From a virus, in IMG/VR virus record IMGVR_UViG_3300025141_014429, positions 59,029-123,028 of that record: a stretch of 64,000 nt of DNA. The stretch is one strand, 5' to 3'. The notes beneath the pieces are model-generated. The model was given only the letters and a program-made list of their open reading frames with translations, ran no database searches and had not been told where the DNA came from. Each line of letters begins with the position of its first letter. The stretch's first letter is position 1. Shown here piece by piece: positions 1 through 7,747 of this stretch. A program made the position numbers and the translations under genes.

Positions 1-383
1 CTTTATGTAGTCACGTCTTAGAACATCAGCTTAATACTCATGAGTTTTTAGAAAATGTTGTAAGCGTAACAAAAGAGAATGGATACATTGTAATAATAGT
101 GCCTCCAAGAAAACCGTTTATTATAGGAGGACATGTCAGTATATGGAATGCAGGCCTTGTTTTATATCATCTTGTTCTTGCTGGAGTTGACTGCTCTGTC
201 GAGTGCAATATAAAACAATATGACTATAATATTGGAATAATTGTTAAAAATGTTCCCATTAAAGAGGACATAAAGAGTAGTATAACTTTTGACGGCGGTG
301 ATATTGATAACTTTTTATCAAAATATTTCCCCGTCAATGCTCATGATGGATTTAACGGAGACATAATGGAGTTTAACTGGTGA
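1..383 (+). CDS. SAM-dependent methyltransferase, C-terminal part (cut by window edge)
   Basis: The reading frame is open from the left edge (first full codon at 3) to the TGA at 381-383, so only the C-terminal ~126 residues are visible. The visible part opens with SHVLEH, followed about 20 residues later by GYIVIIVPP. This is the usual post-motif-II/III region of class I SAM methyltransferases of the Methyltransf_11/23 type (HVLEH, then a hydrophobic strand before a proline pair). The SAM-binding glycine motif lies outside the window. A GTG at 99 could start a shorter product, but the methyltransferase motif upstream argues against it. Its stop overlaps the next gene by 4 bases, so it is co-transcribed with the sugar-nucleotide cluster. 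It probably methylates a sugar or a lipid-linked glycan, which is inference from context. Confidence 0.7.
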   Translation, partial: LCSHVLEHQLNTHEFLENVVSVTKENGYIVIIVPPRKPFIIGGHVSIWNAGLVLYHLVLAGVDCSVECNIKQYDYNIGIIVKNVPIKEDIKSSITFDGGDIDNFLSKYFPVNAHDGFNGDIMEFNW

Positions 384-1069
384 AAATATTTACATATATT
401 AAAAATAATTCATCTCGAATATCGAGAAAGAACTTTAAGATACTAGGGGGTATACCCTTGTGGAAGCATTTAATATACAATGTTAATTCATTTTCTGAAG
501 TTTTTATAGACACTGATAGTCAGGAAGTTATAGATGAGTGCAATAGAGACGAAATGCTGATGGGTGTTACTGCTTACTCTAGGTCTCAAAAGTTTATAGA
601 CATGGAGAACGATCTAAAAAATAAATTAAGCCCTGCGCTTCTAATGACTAAAAATTTTTTATCTAAATTTGTAGATGATGAAAATGAAGTAATTGTTTTA
701 ACACATGTAACTTCTCCATTTTTAAAAATTGAAACAATTTTAGATGCAATTACTTTCCTGGGTAAAGGATACGATGCAGTTCATTCAGTCACTTCAAAAC
801 AAGATTTTGCATGGTTGAATTCTTTTGATTACCCGATCAATTTCAACCCTAGCGTTGTACAAAGAACACAAGATTTAGAAAAGATTTATTTCTCAAATGG
901 TGCTTTTTTTATATTCACAAAAAAAACTTTTCTAGAAAACAATAATAGATTTGGTAAAAAAAATTACTTGTATGAAATCAATGATGTTGAAGGGATAGAA
1001 ATTGATACTTTGAATGACTTAGATTTTGCGAAAATAGTTTATAAAGGAGTTAAAAATGGAAATAATTGA
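380..1069 (+). CDS. Cytidylyltransferase family protein (CMP-nonulosonate/CMP-Kdo synthetase-like)
   Basis: A 229-residue protein with the overall pattern of acylneuraminate cytidylyltransferases (NeuA/KdsB group), which transfer CMP from CTP to an acidic keto-sugar. Supporting segments are ILGGIPLWKHLI after a basic N-terminus, VIVLTHVTSPFLK in the middle (family pattern: hydrophobic strand then L-x-PTSPLR-like), YDAVHSVTS, and the C-terminal EGIEIDTLNDLDFA (family: DIDTxxDxxxAE). The N-terminal nucleotide-binding motif is degenerate (RISRKNFKILGG instead of R.gSkgip.KN), so substrate or activity may be altered. It starts with GTG overlapping the preceding stop by 4 bases and runs 14 bases into the aldolase gene, which suggests translational coupling of the trio. 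The likely role is activation of a sugar acid for a glycan on the host or phage surface. Confidence 0.75.
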   Translation: MKIFTYIKNNSSRISRKNFKILGGIPLWKHLIYNVNSFSEVFIDTDSQEVIDECNRDEMLMGVTAYSRSQKFIDMENDLKNKLSPALLMTKNFLSKFVDDENEVIVLTHVTSPFLKIETILDAITFLGKGYDAVHSVTSKQDFAWLNSFDYPINFNPSVVQRTQDLEKIYFSNGAFFIFTKKTFLENNNRFGKKNYLYEINDVEGIEIDTLNDLDFAKIVYKGVKNGNN

Positions 1070-1991
1070 TGTTACACTTAGGGACGGTGGTCACGCTGTT
1101 AATTTTGATTGGCCTGTTCATGTTGCTAGAGAATATTATAAATTAATTTCTAATATTGACAGTGTAACTTATGTTGAAATGGGTTACTGGAAGCAGACTT
1201 CAAAGACTAGTAATAGATTCTACAATCTAGATATAGCGAAATTAGTAGAAGTCATTGGTGATAAACCAAAAAAGAAAGTTGCTGTAATGATAGACTATCA
1301 CTATTGCAAAAAAGACTTAAACGAATATCCAGACTGTAAACAAAATGTTGTTGGAATGATTAGAGTCTGTAGTAGAAAAAATGATATCGATAAAGCACTC
1401 CCATTTATCCAGAAATTAAAAAATAAGACAGGCTTGAAAGTAAGTCTTAATGTTTTCAACATTTCAAATTACAGTAAAAAAGAAATAGATGATGTTGCAG
1501 AAAAAGTAAAAAATTATAATTTAGATTATGTTTACTTTGCTGATACGCACGGCTCACTTGATTTTGAAGTAGATAGTCAAAGATTTAAAGATGCAGTTAG
1601 TGTCTTAAGAGAAAGTAATATAAAGGTTGGTATGCACTTACATGACCATAGAGGTAAAGCTTATAGTAACTTTAAGCACCTTAAAAGTATTGGTTTTACT
1701 GGTTTCGATGCATCTACGAGAGGCATGGGAAAAGGTGTTGGTAATTTAAGATTAGAAAATGTTATTGAAGACAAAGAATTAATTGATCTAATGAGCTTTG
1801 TTGCTAGAAATGAAAAAAAATTCACTATGAGAGCAAGTCCATACGGAGTAATTACAGCCAAATATGGAATTACTGATTATTACGCGTATTATGCAGAAAA
1901 AAATAAAATTACTATCGAATTATTTGATAGAATATGTAAAAACATAGAAGACATAGATAAAGATGTCTTCAATATAGAAAAGATAAAATAA
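1056..1991 (+). CDS. DRE-TIM (HMGL-like) aldolase/lyase family protein
   Basis: A 311-residue TIM-barrel protein of the HMG-CoA lyase/4-hydroxy-2-oxovalerate aldolase/isopropylmalate synthase superfamily (pyruvate carboxyltransferase domain). The signature TLRDGG is at residues 7-12. The metal-binding MHLHDHRGKAYSN is near residue 194, and the glycine loop DASTRGMGKGVGN follows near 218-230. These elements normally bind a divalent metal and handle an enolate of pyruvate or acyl-CoA. An AAGGAG ribosome site (1044-1049) supports the ATG at 1056. Aldolases of this type also occur in bacterial O-antigen clusters beside cytidylyltransferases, where the substrate is usually unknown. Here the same arrangement suggests that it makes or elongates the keto-sugar acid that the upstream enzyme activates; this is inference. 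Confidence 0.75.
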   Translation: MEIIDVTLRDGGHAVNFDWPVHVAREYYKLISNIDSVTYVEMGYWKQTSKTSNRFYNLDIAKLVEVIGDKPKKKVAVMIDYHYCKKDLNEYPDCKQNVVGMIRVCSRKNDIDKALPFIQKLKNKTGLKVSLNVFNISNYSKKEIDDVAEKVKNYNLDYVYFADTHGSLDFEVDSQRFKDAVSVLRESNIKVGMHLHDHRGKAYSNFKHLKSIGFTGFDASTRGMGKGVGNLRLENVIEDKELIDLMSFVARNEKKFTMRASPYGVITAKYGITDYYAYYAEKNKITIELFDRICKNIEDIDKDVFNIEKIK

Positions 1992-1992
1992 A

Positions 1993-2682
1993 ATGAAAGT
2001 AATAATAACAGGCACAAGTTCAGGTTTAGGAAAGGCTCTCGCAAATCAATTTGTAGAATTAGGTCATGAAACGATAGGTATCAGTAGATCTAATTCTAAA
2101 GAAACAAAATATGTTTGTGACTTAAGTGAAGATAGAAATATTAAAAACACTCTTAGTAAAATAACTACTGAGTATGCTAACAAGTCTATAGAGTATTTAT
2201 TTTTAAATGCAGGTGTTTTAGGAGATATTAAAAAAGCTTCAAAAGTAGAAAACAAGGAGCTCCAAGAAGCTTTGCAAGTTAATTTATTTGCAAACAAACT
2301 AATAATTGATACTTTTTTAAATTCTAAAGTTAAAGTTAAAAACATTATAATGATATCGTCAGGAGCTTCTATTAAAGCATACGATGGTTGGCTTTCTTAT
2401 TGTTTGTCAAAAGCAGCATTAAATCAACTTGCCAGATGCTACGCTATAGAAAATACAGATATAAATTTTCTAAGTTTAGCTCCAGGAATAATTCAAACAA
2501 AAATGCAAGATAAAATTATTGAATATTCTACAGAAAAATTTTCTTCAATTAAGAAATTTAAAGATTTGTACGGAAAAAATCCATCACCAGAAGAAATTGC
2601 AAATAAAGTAATTAGAAGCTTAGGAACGCTTAATAAACAAAAAAGTGGAAGCTTTTTTGACTTAAGGAGTATAGATGATTAG
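1993..2682 (+). CDS. Short-chain dehydrogenase/reductase
   Basis: A 229-residue classical SDR. The cofactor motif TGTSSGLG is at residues 6-13, the structural LNAG at 71-74, the catalytic Ser in MISSGAS (about 122-123) and the catalytic pair Y136-x3-K140 in YCLSK. These predict an NAD(P)(H)-dependent oxidoreductase acting on a hydroxyl or keto group. There is no transmembrane segment and the length is typical of the family. The gene begins one base after the aldolase stop and ends 8 bases inside the next gene, so it belongs to the same transcript. In this cluster it most likely oxidises or reduces an intermediate of the sugar acid made by its neighbours; no substrate can be assigned from sequence. 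Confidence 0.85.
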   Translation: MKVIITGTSSGLGKALANQFVELGHETIGISRSNSKETKYVCDLSEDRNIKNTLSKITTEYANKSIEYLFLNAGVLGDIKKASKVENKELQEALQVNLFANKLIIDTFLNSKVKVKNIIMISSGASIKAYDGWLSYCLSKAALNQLARCYAIENTDINFLSLAPGIIQTKMQDKIIEYSTEKFSSIKKFKDLYGKNPSPEEIANKVIRSLGTLNKQKSGSFFDLRSIDD

Positions 2683-3100
2683 TAAGATATACAATGAAAA
2701 TGACAACAGACCTTCACTACTTAAGGATGAATTTAAGCAAATAGGTGTTGATTTCGACGGTGTTATTCATGCATGTTCAAAAGGTTATCATGATGGAACA
2801 ATTTATGACGATCCTATACCCGGCTCATTGGAAGCTGTAAAAAGATTAGCCAGTAAATATAAAGTAATAGTATATACTGCCAAAGCTCGTCATGACAGGC
2901 CATTAGTTAACGGAAAAACTGGTGTTGAATTGGTTTGGGAGTGGCTCAAAGAAAAAGGGTTTAGTAAGTATATTTCCGAAGTGACAGCTGAGAAGCCAAG
3001 AGTAGTTTTTTATATTGACGACAGGGCGATTAGGTTTACAGATTGGAAACAAACAATAAGAGAATTAAATTCATTTGGGATAGATATAGATGGAACATAG
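2675..3100 (+). CDS. HAD-like hydrolase/phosphatase, small
   Basis: A 141-residue HAD-superfamily protein. Motif I is VDFDGVI with the two aspartates at 26 and 28. Motif II is the hydrophobic strand plus Thr in VIVYTAKAR, and motif IV is the acidic pair in VFYIDDRAI. The cap is minimal, as in phage and capsule-cluster HAD phosphatases that dephosphorylate sugar phosphates. A good AAGGAG lies at about 2662 before the ATG, which overlaps the SDR stop by 8 bases. In a pathway with an aldolase, an SDR and a CMP-transferase, a phosphatase step on a sugar-phosphate acid is a natural expectation (as in Kdo-8-P phosphatase). That role is inference; polynucleotide phosphatase activity is an alternative. 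Confidence 0.75.
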   Translation: MISKIYNENDNRPSLLKDEFKQIGVDFDGVIHACSKGYHDGTIYDDPIPGSLEAVKRLASKYKVIVYTAKARHDRPLVNGKTGVELVWEWLKEKGFSKYISEVTAEKPRVVFYIDDRAIRFTDWKQTIRELNSFGIDIDGT

Positions 3101-3128
3101 AGTCTTCCGATATGCATGTAAGTTTACT

Positions 3129-3136
3129 GATAAATA
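3129..3136 (+). promoter_or_regulatory. Possible late promoter box (GATAAATA)
   Basis: One mismatch from the T4 late -10 box TATAAATA, lying in the 55-base gap upstream of the GDP-fucose synthase gene at 3156, with an AGAAGGA ribosome site between. Weak by itself in AT-rich DNA. Confidence 0.25.
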
Positions 3137-3155
3137 GAACTAGAAGGAAAAATTT

Positions 3156-4076
3156 ATGAATATTCTGATAACAGGAGGTACCGGTTTAGTGGGCTCATCC
3201 TTTAAAAATATTATAACAGATAATAAACTTGCTTACATAGGGTCAGAATACGACTTAACAAAAAAAAGAGAGTCTGATCGTATGTTATACGATTTTTCTC
3301 CTGATGCTGTAATACATCTCGCTGCTAAAGTTGGAGGTGTAAAAGGTAATATGACAATGATGTATGATTTTTACACAGACAACATTAAAATCAATACAAA
3401 CGTTATTGATTCTTGTAAAGAGTTTGGAATAAAAAAAGTTGTGTCTCTTTTATCCACATGTGTTTATCCGGATAATGTTAAATATCCGTTAACTGAAGAT
3501 CAAATTCATAATGGTGAACCTCATGTTAGTAATTATGGATATGCATATGCAAAAAGAATGTTAGACGTACACAGCAGAGCAGTAAGAAGCCAACATAACT
3601 TAAATTATATAACAGCAATACCTAACAACATATACGGCCCCAATGATAATTTTGATTTAGAAAACGGACATGTAATACCTGCGATAATTAGAAAAATATA
3701 TGAAGCAAAAAAGACAAATAAGATTCCGGTGTTCTGGGGTTCCGGTATGCCGCTTAGAGAGTTTACATGTTCAAAAGATATAGCAAGGGCTATTCTACGC
3801 TTACTAGAGAATTATAATGGAATCAATCCAGTTAATATTGGTAAAACAGGAGATGTTAGCATCAAAGAGGTCGTCGAAATAATATCTGAGTGTTTAAGCT
3901 ATAGCGGTGAAATTCAATGGGATAAGACAAAACCAGAAGGTCAGTACAAGAAACCAAGCAGTAATAAAAAATTTTTGAACATGTTTGAAGATTTTGAGTA
4001 TACTTCTTTTAAACAAGGGATTAAAGAAACTTGTGAGTGGTTTGTAGAAAAATATCCAAAAGTAAGAGGAGTTTAA
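3156..4076 (+). CDS. GDP-L-fucose synthase-like epimerase/reductase
   Basis: A 306-residue extended SDR closely resembling GDP-L-fucose synthase (Fcl/WcaG). That enzyme epimerises and reduces GDP-4-keto-6-deoxymannose with NADPH to GDP-L-fucose. The Rossmann motif ITGGTGLVG is at the N-terminus. The family segments [10 protein letters not shown] (55-64), LLSTCVYP with S100 and C102, and Y129-x3-K133 are present, as is the [11 protein letters not shown] segment typical of Fcl. Length matches the family (about 310-320 aa). It is followed one base later by the GDP-mannose 4,6-dehydratase gene, the enzyme that makes its substrate, so the two form a complete GDP-mannose to GDP-fucose route. The ATG has an AGAAGGA ribosome site 9 bases upstream. 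Confidence 0.88.
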   Translation: MNILITGGTGLVGSSFKNIITDNKLAYIGSEYDLTKKRESDRMLYDFSPDAVIHLAAKVGGVKGNMTMMYDFYTDNIKINTNVIDSCKEFGIKKVVSLLSTCVYPDNVKYPLTEDQIHNGEPHVSNYGYAYAKRMLDVHSRAVRSQHNLNYITAIPNNIYGPNDNFDLENGHVIPAIIRKIYEAKKTNKIPVFWGSGMPLREFTCSKDIARAILRLLENYNGINPVNIGKTGDVSIKEVVEIISECLSYSGEIQWDKTKPEGQYKKPSSNKKFLNMFEDFEYTSFKQGIKETCEWFVEKYPKVRGV

Positions 4077-4077
4077 A

Positions 4078-5076
4078 TTGAAAACAGCACTAATCACAGG
4101 AGTAACTGGTCAAGATGGTTCGTATCTTGCTGAATTACTTTTGAGTAAAGGTTATCAAGTAATTGGAATTAAAAGAAGAAATTCTTTGATATCAACTGAT
4201 AGAATTGATCATATAATGAATGATGAAAAATTGGTTTTAAATTTTACACTTGTTTATGGTAATATGAATGATTCTGGTAATTTGCACAGAACTCTACTAA
4301 AGTACAAACCTGATGAAGTATACAATCTGGCAGCACAATCTCATGTTAGAGTTTCTTTTGATACTCCTGAAGAAACAACAGAGTTTGTGGCAATGGGAAC
4401 ATTAAGACTCTTGGAAGCAATGAGAAATGTCTGCCCAGAAGCAAGATACTACCAGGCATCTTCATCAGAAATGTTTGGAGACAATCCGGATCATCCTCAG
4501 AATGAAGACACTAGATTAATGCCGGCTAGCCCTTATGCTTGTGCAAAAACATATGCACATAATATATGTAGGAATTATAGGCAGTCTTATGGTATGCATA
4601 TTTCTTCTGGGATACTATTTAACCATGAAAGCCCACGAAGAGGTGAGACTTTTGTCACAAGAAAGATTACAATTGCTGCAGCAAAAATAAAATTAGGCTT
4701 ACAGAAGAAATTATATTTAGGAAATTTAGACGCAAAGAGGGATTGGGGGCATGCCAAAGATTATGTTGAAGCTATGTGGTTAATGTTGCAGCAAGATATA
4801 CCCGATGATTATGTCATAGCGACTGGTGAAACTTGTGCTGTATCTGACTTTTTAAGAATTGTGTTTGACATTGCTGGGTTAGATGAACGTAAATATGTGG
4901 AAATAGATGAAAGGCTTTATAGGCCTCATGAGGTACCACTTCTACTCGGAGACGCTACAAAAGCTAGAAAAAAATTAAATTGGAAACCTAAGTACGACGT
5001 ATATAAACTTGCAAAAGAAATGTATGAGGAAGATTTAAAGAAGTTACAAAATAAGATTAGTGGAATAGTTGAATGA
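4078..5076 (+). CDS. gmd: GDP-mannose 4,6-dehydratase
   Basis: A 332-residue extended SDR with the hallmarks of GMD, which converts GDP-D-mannose to GDP-4-keto-6-deoxy-D-mannose. The cofactor motif [10 protein letters not shown] is at residues 8-17. The catalytic segment SSSEMFG (128-134) and Y153-x3-K157 in SPYACAK are present. [15 protein letters not shown] is the highly conserved GMD segment downstream. Start is TTG at 4078; an AGAGGAG lies 7 bases upstream and no better ATG keeps the N-terminal Rossmann strand. It follows the GDP-fucose synthase gene and overlaps the next gene by 4 bases (ATGA). Full length for the family. Together with its neighbour it supplies GDP-deoxyhexoses for the glycosyltransferases encoded at 8.6-11 kb, or for remodelling host surface sugars. 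Confidence 0.92.
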   Translation: MKTALITGVTGQDGSYLAELLLSKGYQVIGIKRRNSLISTDRIDHIMNDEKLVLNFTLVYGNMNDSGNLHRTLLKYKPDEVYNLAAQSHVRVSFDTPEETTEFVAMGTLRLLEAMRNVCPEARYYQASSSEMFGDNPDHPQNEDTRLMPASPYACAKTYAHNICRNYRQSYGMHISSGILFNHESPRRGETFVTRKITIAAAKIKLGLQKKLYLGNLDAKRDWGHAKDYVEAMWLMLQQDIPDDYVIATGETCAVSDFLRIVFDIAGLDERKYVEIDERLYRPHEVPLLLGDATKARKKLNWKPKYDVYKLAKEMYEEDLKKLQNKISGIVE

Positions 5077-5921
5077 AGAAAAATATTAACATAGGAATTA
5101 TTGGTCAAGGATTTGTAGGTTCTGCAATCAAAGCAGGGCTTAAAAACTTTTATAAAATTAGAACTTATGATATTGACAGGACTAAGTGTGATAGTACACA
5201 TAAGCAAGTTTGCTTAGAATCAGATATTATTTTTATGTGCTTACCTACCCCAATGCGTAAAGATGGGTCATGTGATACAAGAATATTAGAATTAGCAGTT
5301 CGTGAAGTCGATTTAGCAGTTTATCAACATGTTCATAGACCAACTATTGTCATAAAATCAACAGTTCCTCCAAGTACTACCGAAAGATTAAACGCTATGA
5401 CATCTTACTGCGATGTTTGTTTTAGCCCAGAGTTTTTAACAGAAGCAAATTCATTTGAAGATTTTAAAAATCAAAGTAGAATTATCATTGGAGGCACAGG
5501 CGCAAAAAAAGTAAAACAGATGTTTAGAAAACCTTTTCCTGATATTCCTATCGTAGTAACTAAATCAGAAACAGCAGAAATGGTTAAATATTTTACTAAT
5601 TGCTTTTTAGCTACAAAAGTAACGTTTGCAAATCAAATGTATGAAATTTGTGAAAACACAGGTATAGATTATGATAAAGTTTGTGAATATGCGCTATATG
5701 ACGATAGGATTGGAAAGAGTCATTTAGCAGTTCCTGGTCCCGATGGAGATCGTGGTTTTGGAGGTCATTGCTTTCCAAAAGATTTGGCTGCAATGATTAA
5801 CTTTTCTGATGGAAAAGAAGTTGATAATCATTTTTTGGCATCCGTTGAAATTTATAACAACGAGATTAGAACAAACAAAGATTGGTTAAGAATGAAAGGA
5901 AGAGCAGTAAGTGACGATTAG
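5073..5921 (+). CDS. Short nucleotide-sugar dehydrogenase (UDP-Glc/GDP-Man dehydrogenase family)
   Basis: A 282-residue protein matching the first two domains of UDP-glucose/GDP-mannose 6-dehydrogenases. The NAD-binding [13 protein letters not shown] is at the N-terminus, with [15 protein letters not shown] (55-69), [19 protein letters not shown] (118-125), the central K182 and GGHCFPKD with the catalytic C233. Usual family members are 390-450 aa. This one stops about 50 residues after the catalytic Cys and lacks the C-terminal nucleotide-sugar-binding Rossmann domain. Since both ends are clean (ATGA start, stop overlapping the next gene), this looks like a genuine short form rather than a frameshift. 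The catalytic residues are intact, so oxidation of a sugar C6 alcohol is plausible, but substrate binding must differ from the full-length enzymes. Confidence 0.8.
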   Translation: MKKNINIGIIGQGFVGSAIKAGLKNFYKIRTYDIDRTKCDSTHKQVCLESDIIFMCLPTPMRKDGSCDTRILELAVREVDLAVYQHVHRPTIVIKSTVPPSTTERLNAMTSYCDVCFSPEFLTEANSFEDFKNQSRIIIGGTGAKKVKQMFRKPFPDIPIVVTKSETAEMVKYFTNCFLATKVTFANQMYEICENTGIDYDKVCEYALYDDRIGKSHLAVPGPDGDRGFGGHCFPKDLAAMINFSDGKEVDNHFLASVEIYNNEIRTNKDWLRMKGRAVSDD

Positions 5922-6813
5922 CTTAGTAACAGGCGGTTGTGGATTCATAGGCAGTCATATTGTCGATAGACTTCACAGTATAGGACATCATGTAATTGTA
6001 ATTGATAATTTATCTTCACCTGAAAATGAAGACTTTTATTATCACAAGGACGTAGTAAATGTTAAGTACCATATTAAAGATATTAGTAAAGATAATTGCA
6101 GCGAGTATTTTAATGGTGTCGACTATGTTTTTCACCTTGCTGCCCGTAGTCGTATTCAACCTACTATTAATTCTCCTAACGAATGTTTTGAAGTAAATGT
6201 TGTAGGTACACAGAGGGTTCTAGAATGGTCACGGTTAAACGGAATTAAAAGAGTCATATATTCAGGTACTTCTTCACTTTACGGCAAACAGAATATAATA
6301 CCGTTCAATCCTAATATGCCGGCAGATTGTCTTAATCCATATTCTATGTCAAAATGGATGGGTGAAAGGATATGCGATCTTTATAGTCAAGTTTATGGAC
6401 TACCAAGTATTGTTCTAAGGTATTTTAATGTGTACGGCCCGAGAGAACCGCTTAAGGGCGAATATGCACCTGTAATTGGTTTACTTAAAAGGCAAGTCAA
6501 AAACAACAAACCTATGACAATTGTCTCTCCCGGAACACAAAAAAGAGACTTTACTTACATAGATGATGTTGTTAATGCAAACATTTGTGCTATGAATAAA
6601 TTGGTGCAAGAAGTACTTCATAAAGTATACAATGTTGGAACAGGAAAAAATTATTCAATACTAGAAATAGCATCCATGGTTGGAGATGAAAAAGTTTTGA
6701 TTCCAGCTAGGCCTGCTGAGGTTGTCGAGACACTAGCAGACATTAGTGAGACAACTAAAGATCTAGGTTGGACACCGAAACATAATCTTGAGGATATAAT
6801 TGATGACTACTAA
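5911..6813 (+). CDS. NAD-dependent epimerase/dehydratase (UDP-glucose 4-epimerase-like)
   Basis: A 300-residue extended SDR. The GTG start at 5911 overlaps the previous stop by 11 bases and puts the Rossmann motif LVTGGCGFIGSHI at residues 5-17. Other family segments are VFHLAARSR (73-81), GTSSLYG (119-125), the catalytic Y144-x3-K148 in NPYSMSK, LRYFNVYGPRE and KRDFTYIDDV. The pattern is that of UDP-hexose 4-epimerases and UDP-hexuronate epimerases. Given the upstream 6-dehydrogenase, a UDP-uronic acid epimerase is possible, but specificity cannot be read from the sequence. It is the last gene of the sugar-nucleotide run. Confidence 0.85.
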   Translation: MTISLVTGGCGFIGSHIVDRLHSIGHHVIVIDNLSSPENEDFYYHKDVVNVKYHIKDISKDNCSEYFNGVDYVFHLAARSRIQPTINSPNECFEVNVVGTQRVLEWSRLNGIKRVIYSGTSSLYGKQNIIPFNPNMPADCLNPYSMSKWMGERICDLYSQVYGLPSIVLRYFNVYGPREPLKGEYAPVIGLLKRQVKNNKPMTIVSPGTQKRDFTYIDDVVNANICAMNKLVQEVLHKVYNVGTGKNYSILEIASMVGDEKVLIPARPAEVVETLADISETTKDLGWTPKHNLEDIIDDY

Positions 6814-7228
6814 AAAGAAGCGAAATTGGAGTAAAAATAGAAGTATTTTAAAATCTATTTCTAATCCAACAAAAGATGCATATGAAATTAAAATGAAGAT
6901 ACCTGAATTGACTTTTGAAGGTGTTAAGAATCAACCTGACTTTGGCCATCTTTACATAACTTTTTATCCGTCTGATAAGGTGATAGAATTAAAATCACTA
7001 AAAGAGTACTTTTTTGCATTTAGAAGTCAAATTTATTCATATGAGAGAATAATTAATGTAATTTATGATGATATGACGGCTATTTACAATCCTACCAGGC
7101 TAAGACTAGTATTGATTTGCAACCCAAGAGGCGGAATATCTTCTAAGCTAACAGTCGACTCAGACTGGGGTGTCAGGGGCGGTAAAGATCAATTCAGGGA
7201 TTGGGTTGGACAAAAGGATGAATGGTAG
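6803..7228 (+). CDS. QueF-like T-fold protein lacking the catalytic Cys
   Basis: A 141-residue protein resembling QueF, the NADPH-dependent 7-cyano-7-deazaguanine (preQ0) reductase. Diagnostic segments are NQPDFGHLYITFYP (QueF: GQPDFxxxxIxYxP), VIELKSLKEYFFAFR (ExKSLKLYLxSFR) and CNPRGGIS (xxPRGGIS). The binding residues are kept (D46, E62, E81 by alignment). The nucleophilic Cys, seven residues before the QPDF Asp, is Glu39, and the His preceding the binding Glu is Tyr80. Canonical thioimide chemistry is therefore not possible. ATG at 6803 is preferred over TTG 6800 because GAGG lies 9 bases upstream; it overlaps the epimerase stop. It may bind a deazapurine or pterin-like base without reducing it. 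QueF membership is recognised by eye and function is unknown. Confidence 0.7.
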   Translation: MTTKKKRNWSKNRSILKSISNPTKDAYEIKMKIPELTFEGVKNQPDFGHLYITFYPSDKVIELKSLKEYFFAFRSQIYSYERIINVIYDDMTAIYNPTRLRLVLICNPRGGISSKLTVDSDWGVRGGKDQFRDWVGQKDEW

Positions 7229-7488
7229 TGGCTGATTCAAGAGATAAGTTTAATGACAATGTAAGTGGGTCCGTCAAGATTGGTAGTAAAGAATACTCTT
7301 TTTACGTTGACAGGGAATGTATTTTTTGTCATGTCTGTTCACAAGCTGCACCTAGCAATTTCAAAGCAAGCGACGAAGGAGATCATGATTTTGTGTATAA
7401 GCAGCCTGAAAATGAAGAAGAATTAGAAGAGTGTTATGATGCTATGGAACAATGCCCAGTTTATGCAATAGGAGACGATGATGTCTAA
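7222..7488 (+). CDS. Single-cluster 4Fe-4S ferredoxin
   Basis: An 88-residue acidic protein with a bacterial mono-cluster ferredoxin pattern. C-x2-C-x2-C occurs in CIFCHVC (about residues 34-40), and the fourth ligand is in EQCPVYAI near residue 76. The flanking VDRE before the first Cys and the helix of about 15 residues before CP are typical of the 4Fe-4S ferredoxin family (Fer4_13/15-like). It is expected to be a cytoplasmic one-electron carrier. The gene overlaps the QueF-like gene by 7 bases and the following small gene by 11 bases, so all three are co-translated. Which redox partner it serves is unknown; the Fe-S nuclease at 7748 is near but does not normally need a ferredoxin. Confidence 0.85.
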   Translation: MVVADSRDKFNDNVSGSVKIGSKEYSFYVDRECIFCHVCSQAAPSNFKASDEGDHDFVYKQPENEEELEECYDAMEQCPVYAIGDDDV

Positions 7489-7684
7489 ATTACATAAATG
7501 GAATGTATTATGTGTAAAAAAATTTACTTATCCAATGCCTAGGCATACAGAGTTTCAAGTAGATTCTAAAACTCATTTAGGCGCAGCAATGAAAGCATCA
7601 AATAAATTAAAATCTATAGATGATCAGGAATGGATCATTAAGTCTGTTTACTGGTTAGATCCAAAAAGTTACGAAGTAAAGTAA
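7478..7684 (+). CDS. Small protein of unknown function
   Basis: A 68-residue basic protein that I do not recognise. Two adjacent ATGs (7478 and 7481) both overlap the end of the ferredoxin gene; the ribosome site is unclear, which suggests coupled translation. The sequence is soluble with no signal or membrane segment and has a repeated pattern of Lys and aromatic residues (FTYPMPRHTEF, then WIIKSVYWL), with a central Ala-rich stretch that could form one helix. Genes of this size next to ferredoxin are common in T4-like phages and generally uncharacterised. Coding status is supported by tight packing and by a normal codon pattern up to the stop at 7682-7684. Confidence 0.6.
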   Translation: MMSKLHKWNVLCVKKFTYPMPRHTEFQVDSKTHLGAAMKASNKLKSIDDQEWIIKSVYWLDPKSYEVK

Positions 7685-7698
7685 AATGCTTAGTCCTA

Positions 7699-7727
7699 AT
7701 GTAAAAACTTTGTTTTCTTATTATAAT
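7699..7727 (+). promoter_or_regulatory. Candidate sigma70-like promoter (weak -35)
   Basis: TATAAT at 7722-7727 lies 17 bases after ATGTAA (7699-7704), in the 63-base gap before the nuclease gene. The geometry equals that of the stronger promoters at 43.4-48.9 kb, but the -35 box is poor. Confidence 0.4.
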
Positions 7728-7747
7728 CTTAACAGAGGTATAATAGA

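Noticed and set aside
6803-7488. A complete deazaguanine DNA-modification system
   Set aside because: Only a Cys-less QueF-like protein and a ferredoxin are visible; FolE, QueC-E and DpdA are not in the window.
7739-7744. Second TATAAT just before the nuclease gene
   Set aside because: No -35 box at 16-18 bases upstream, and a start here would remove the ribosome binding site.
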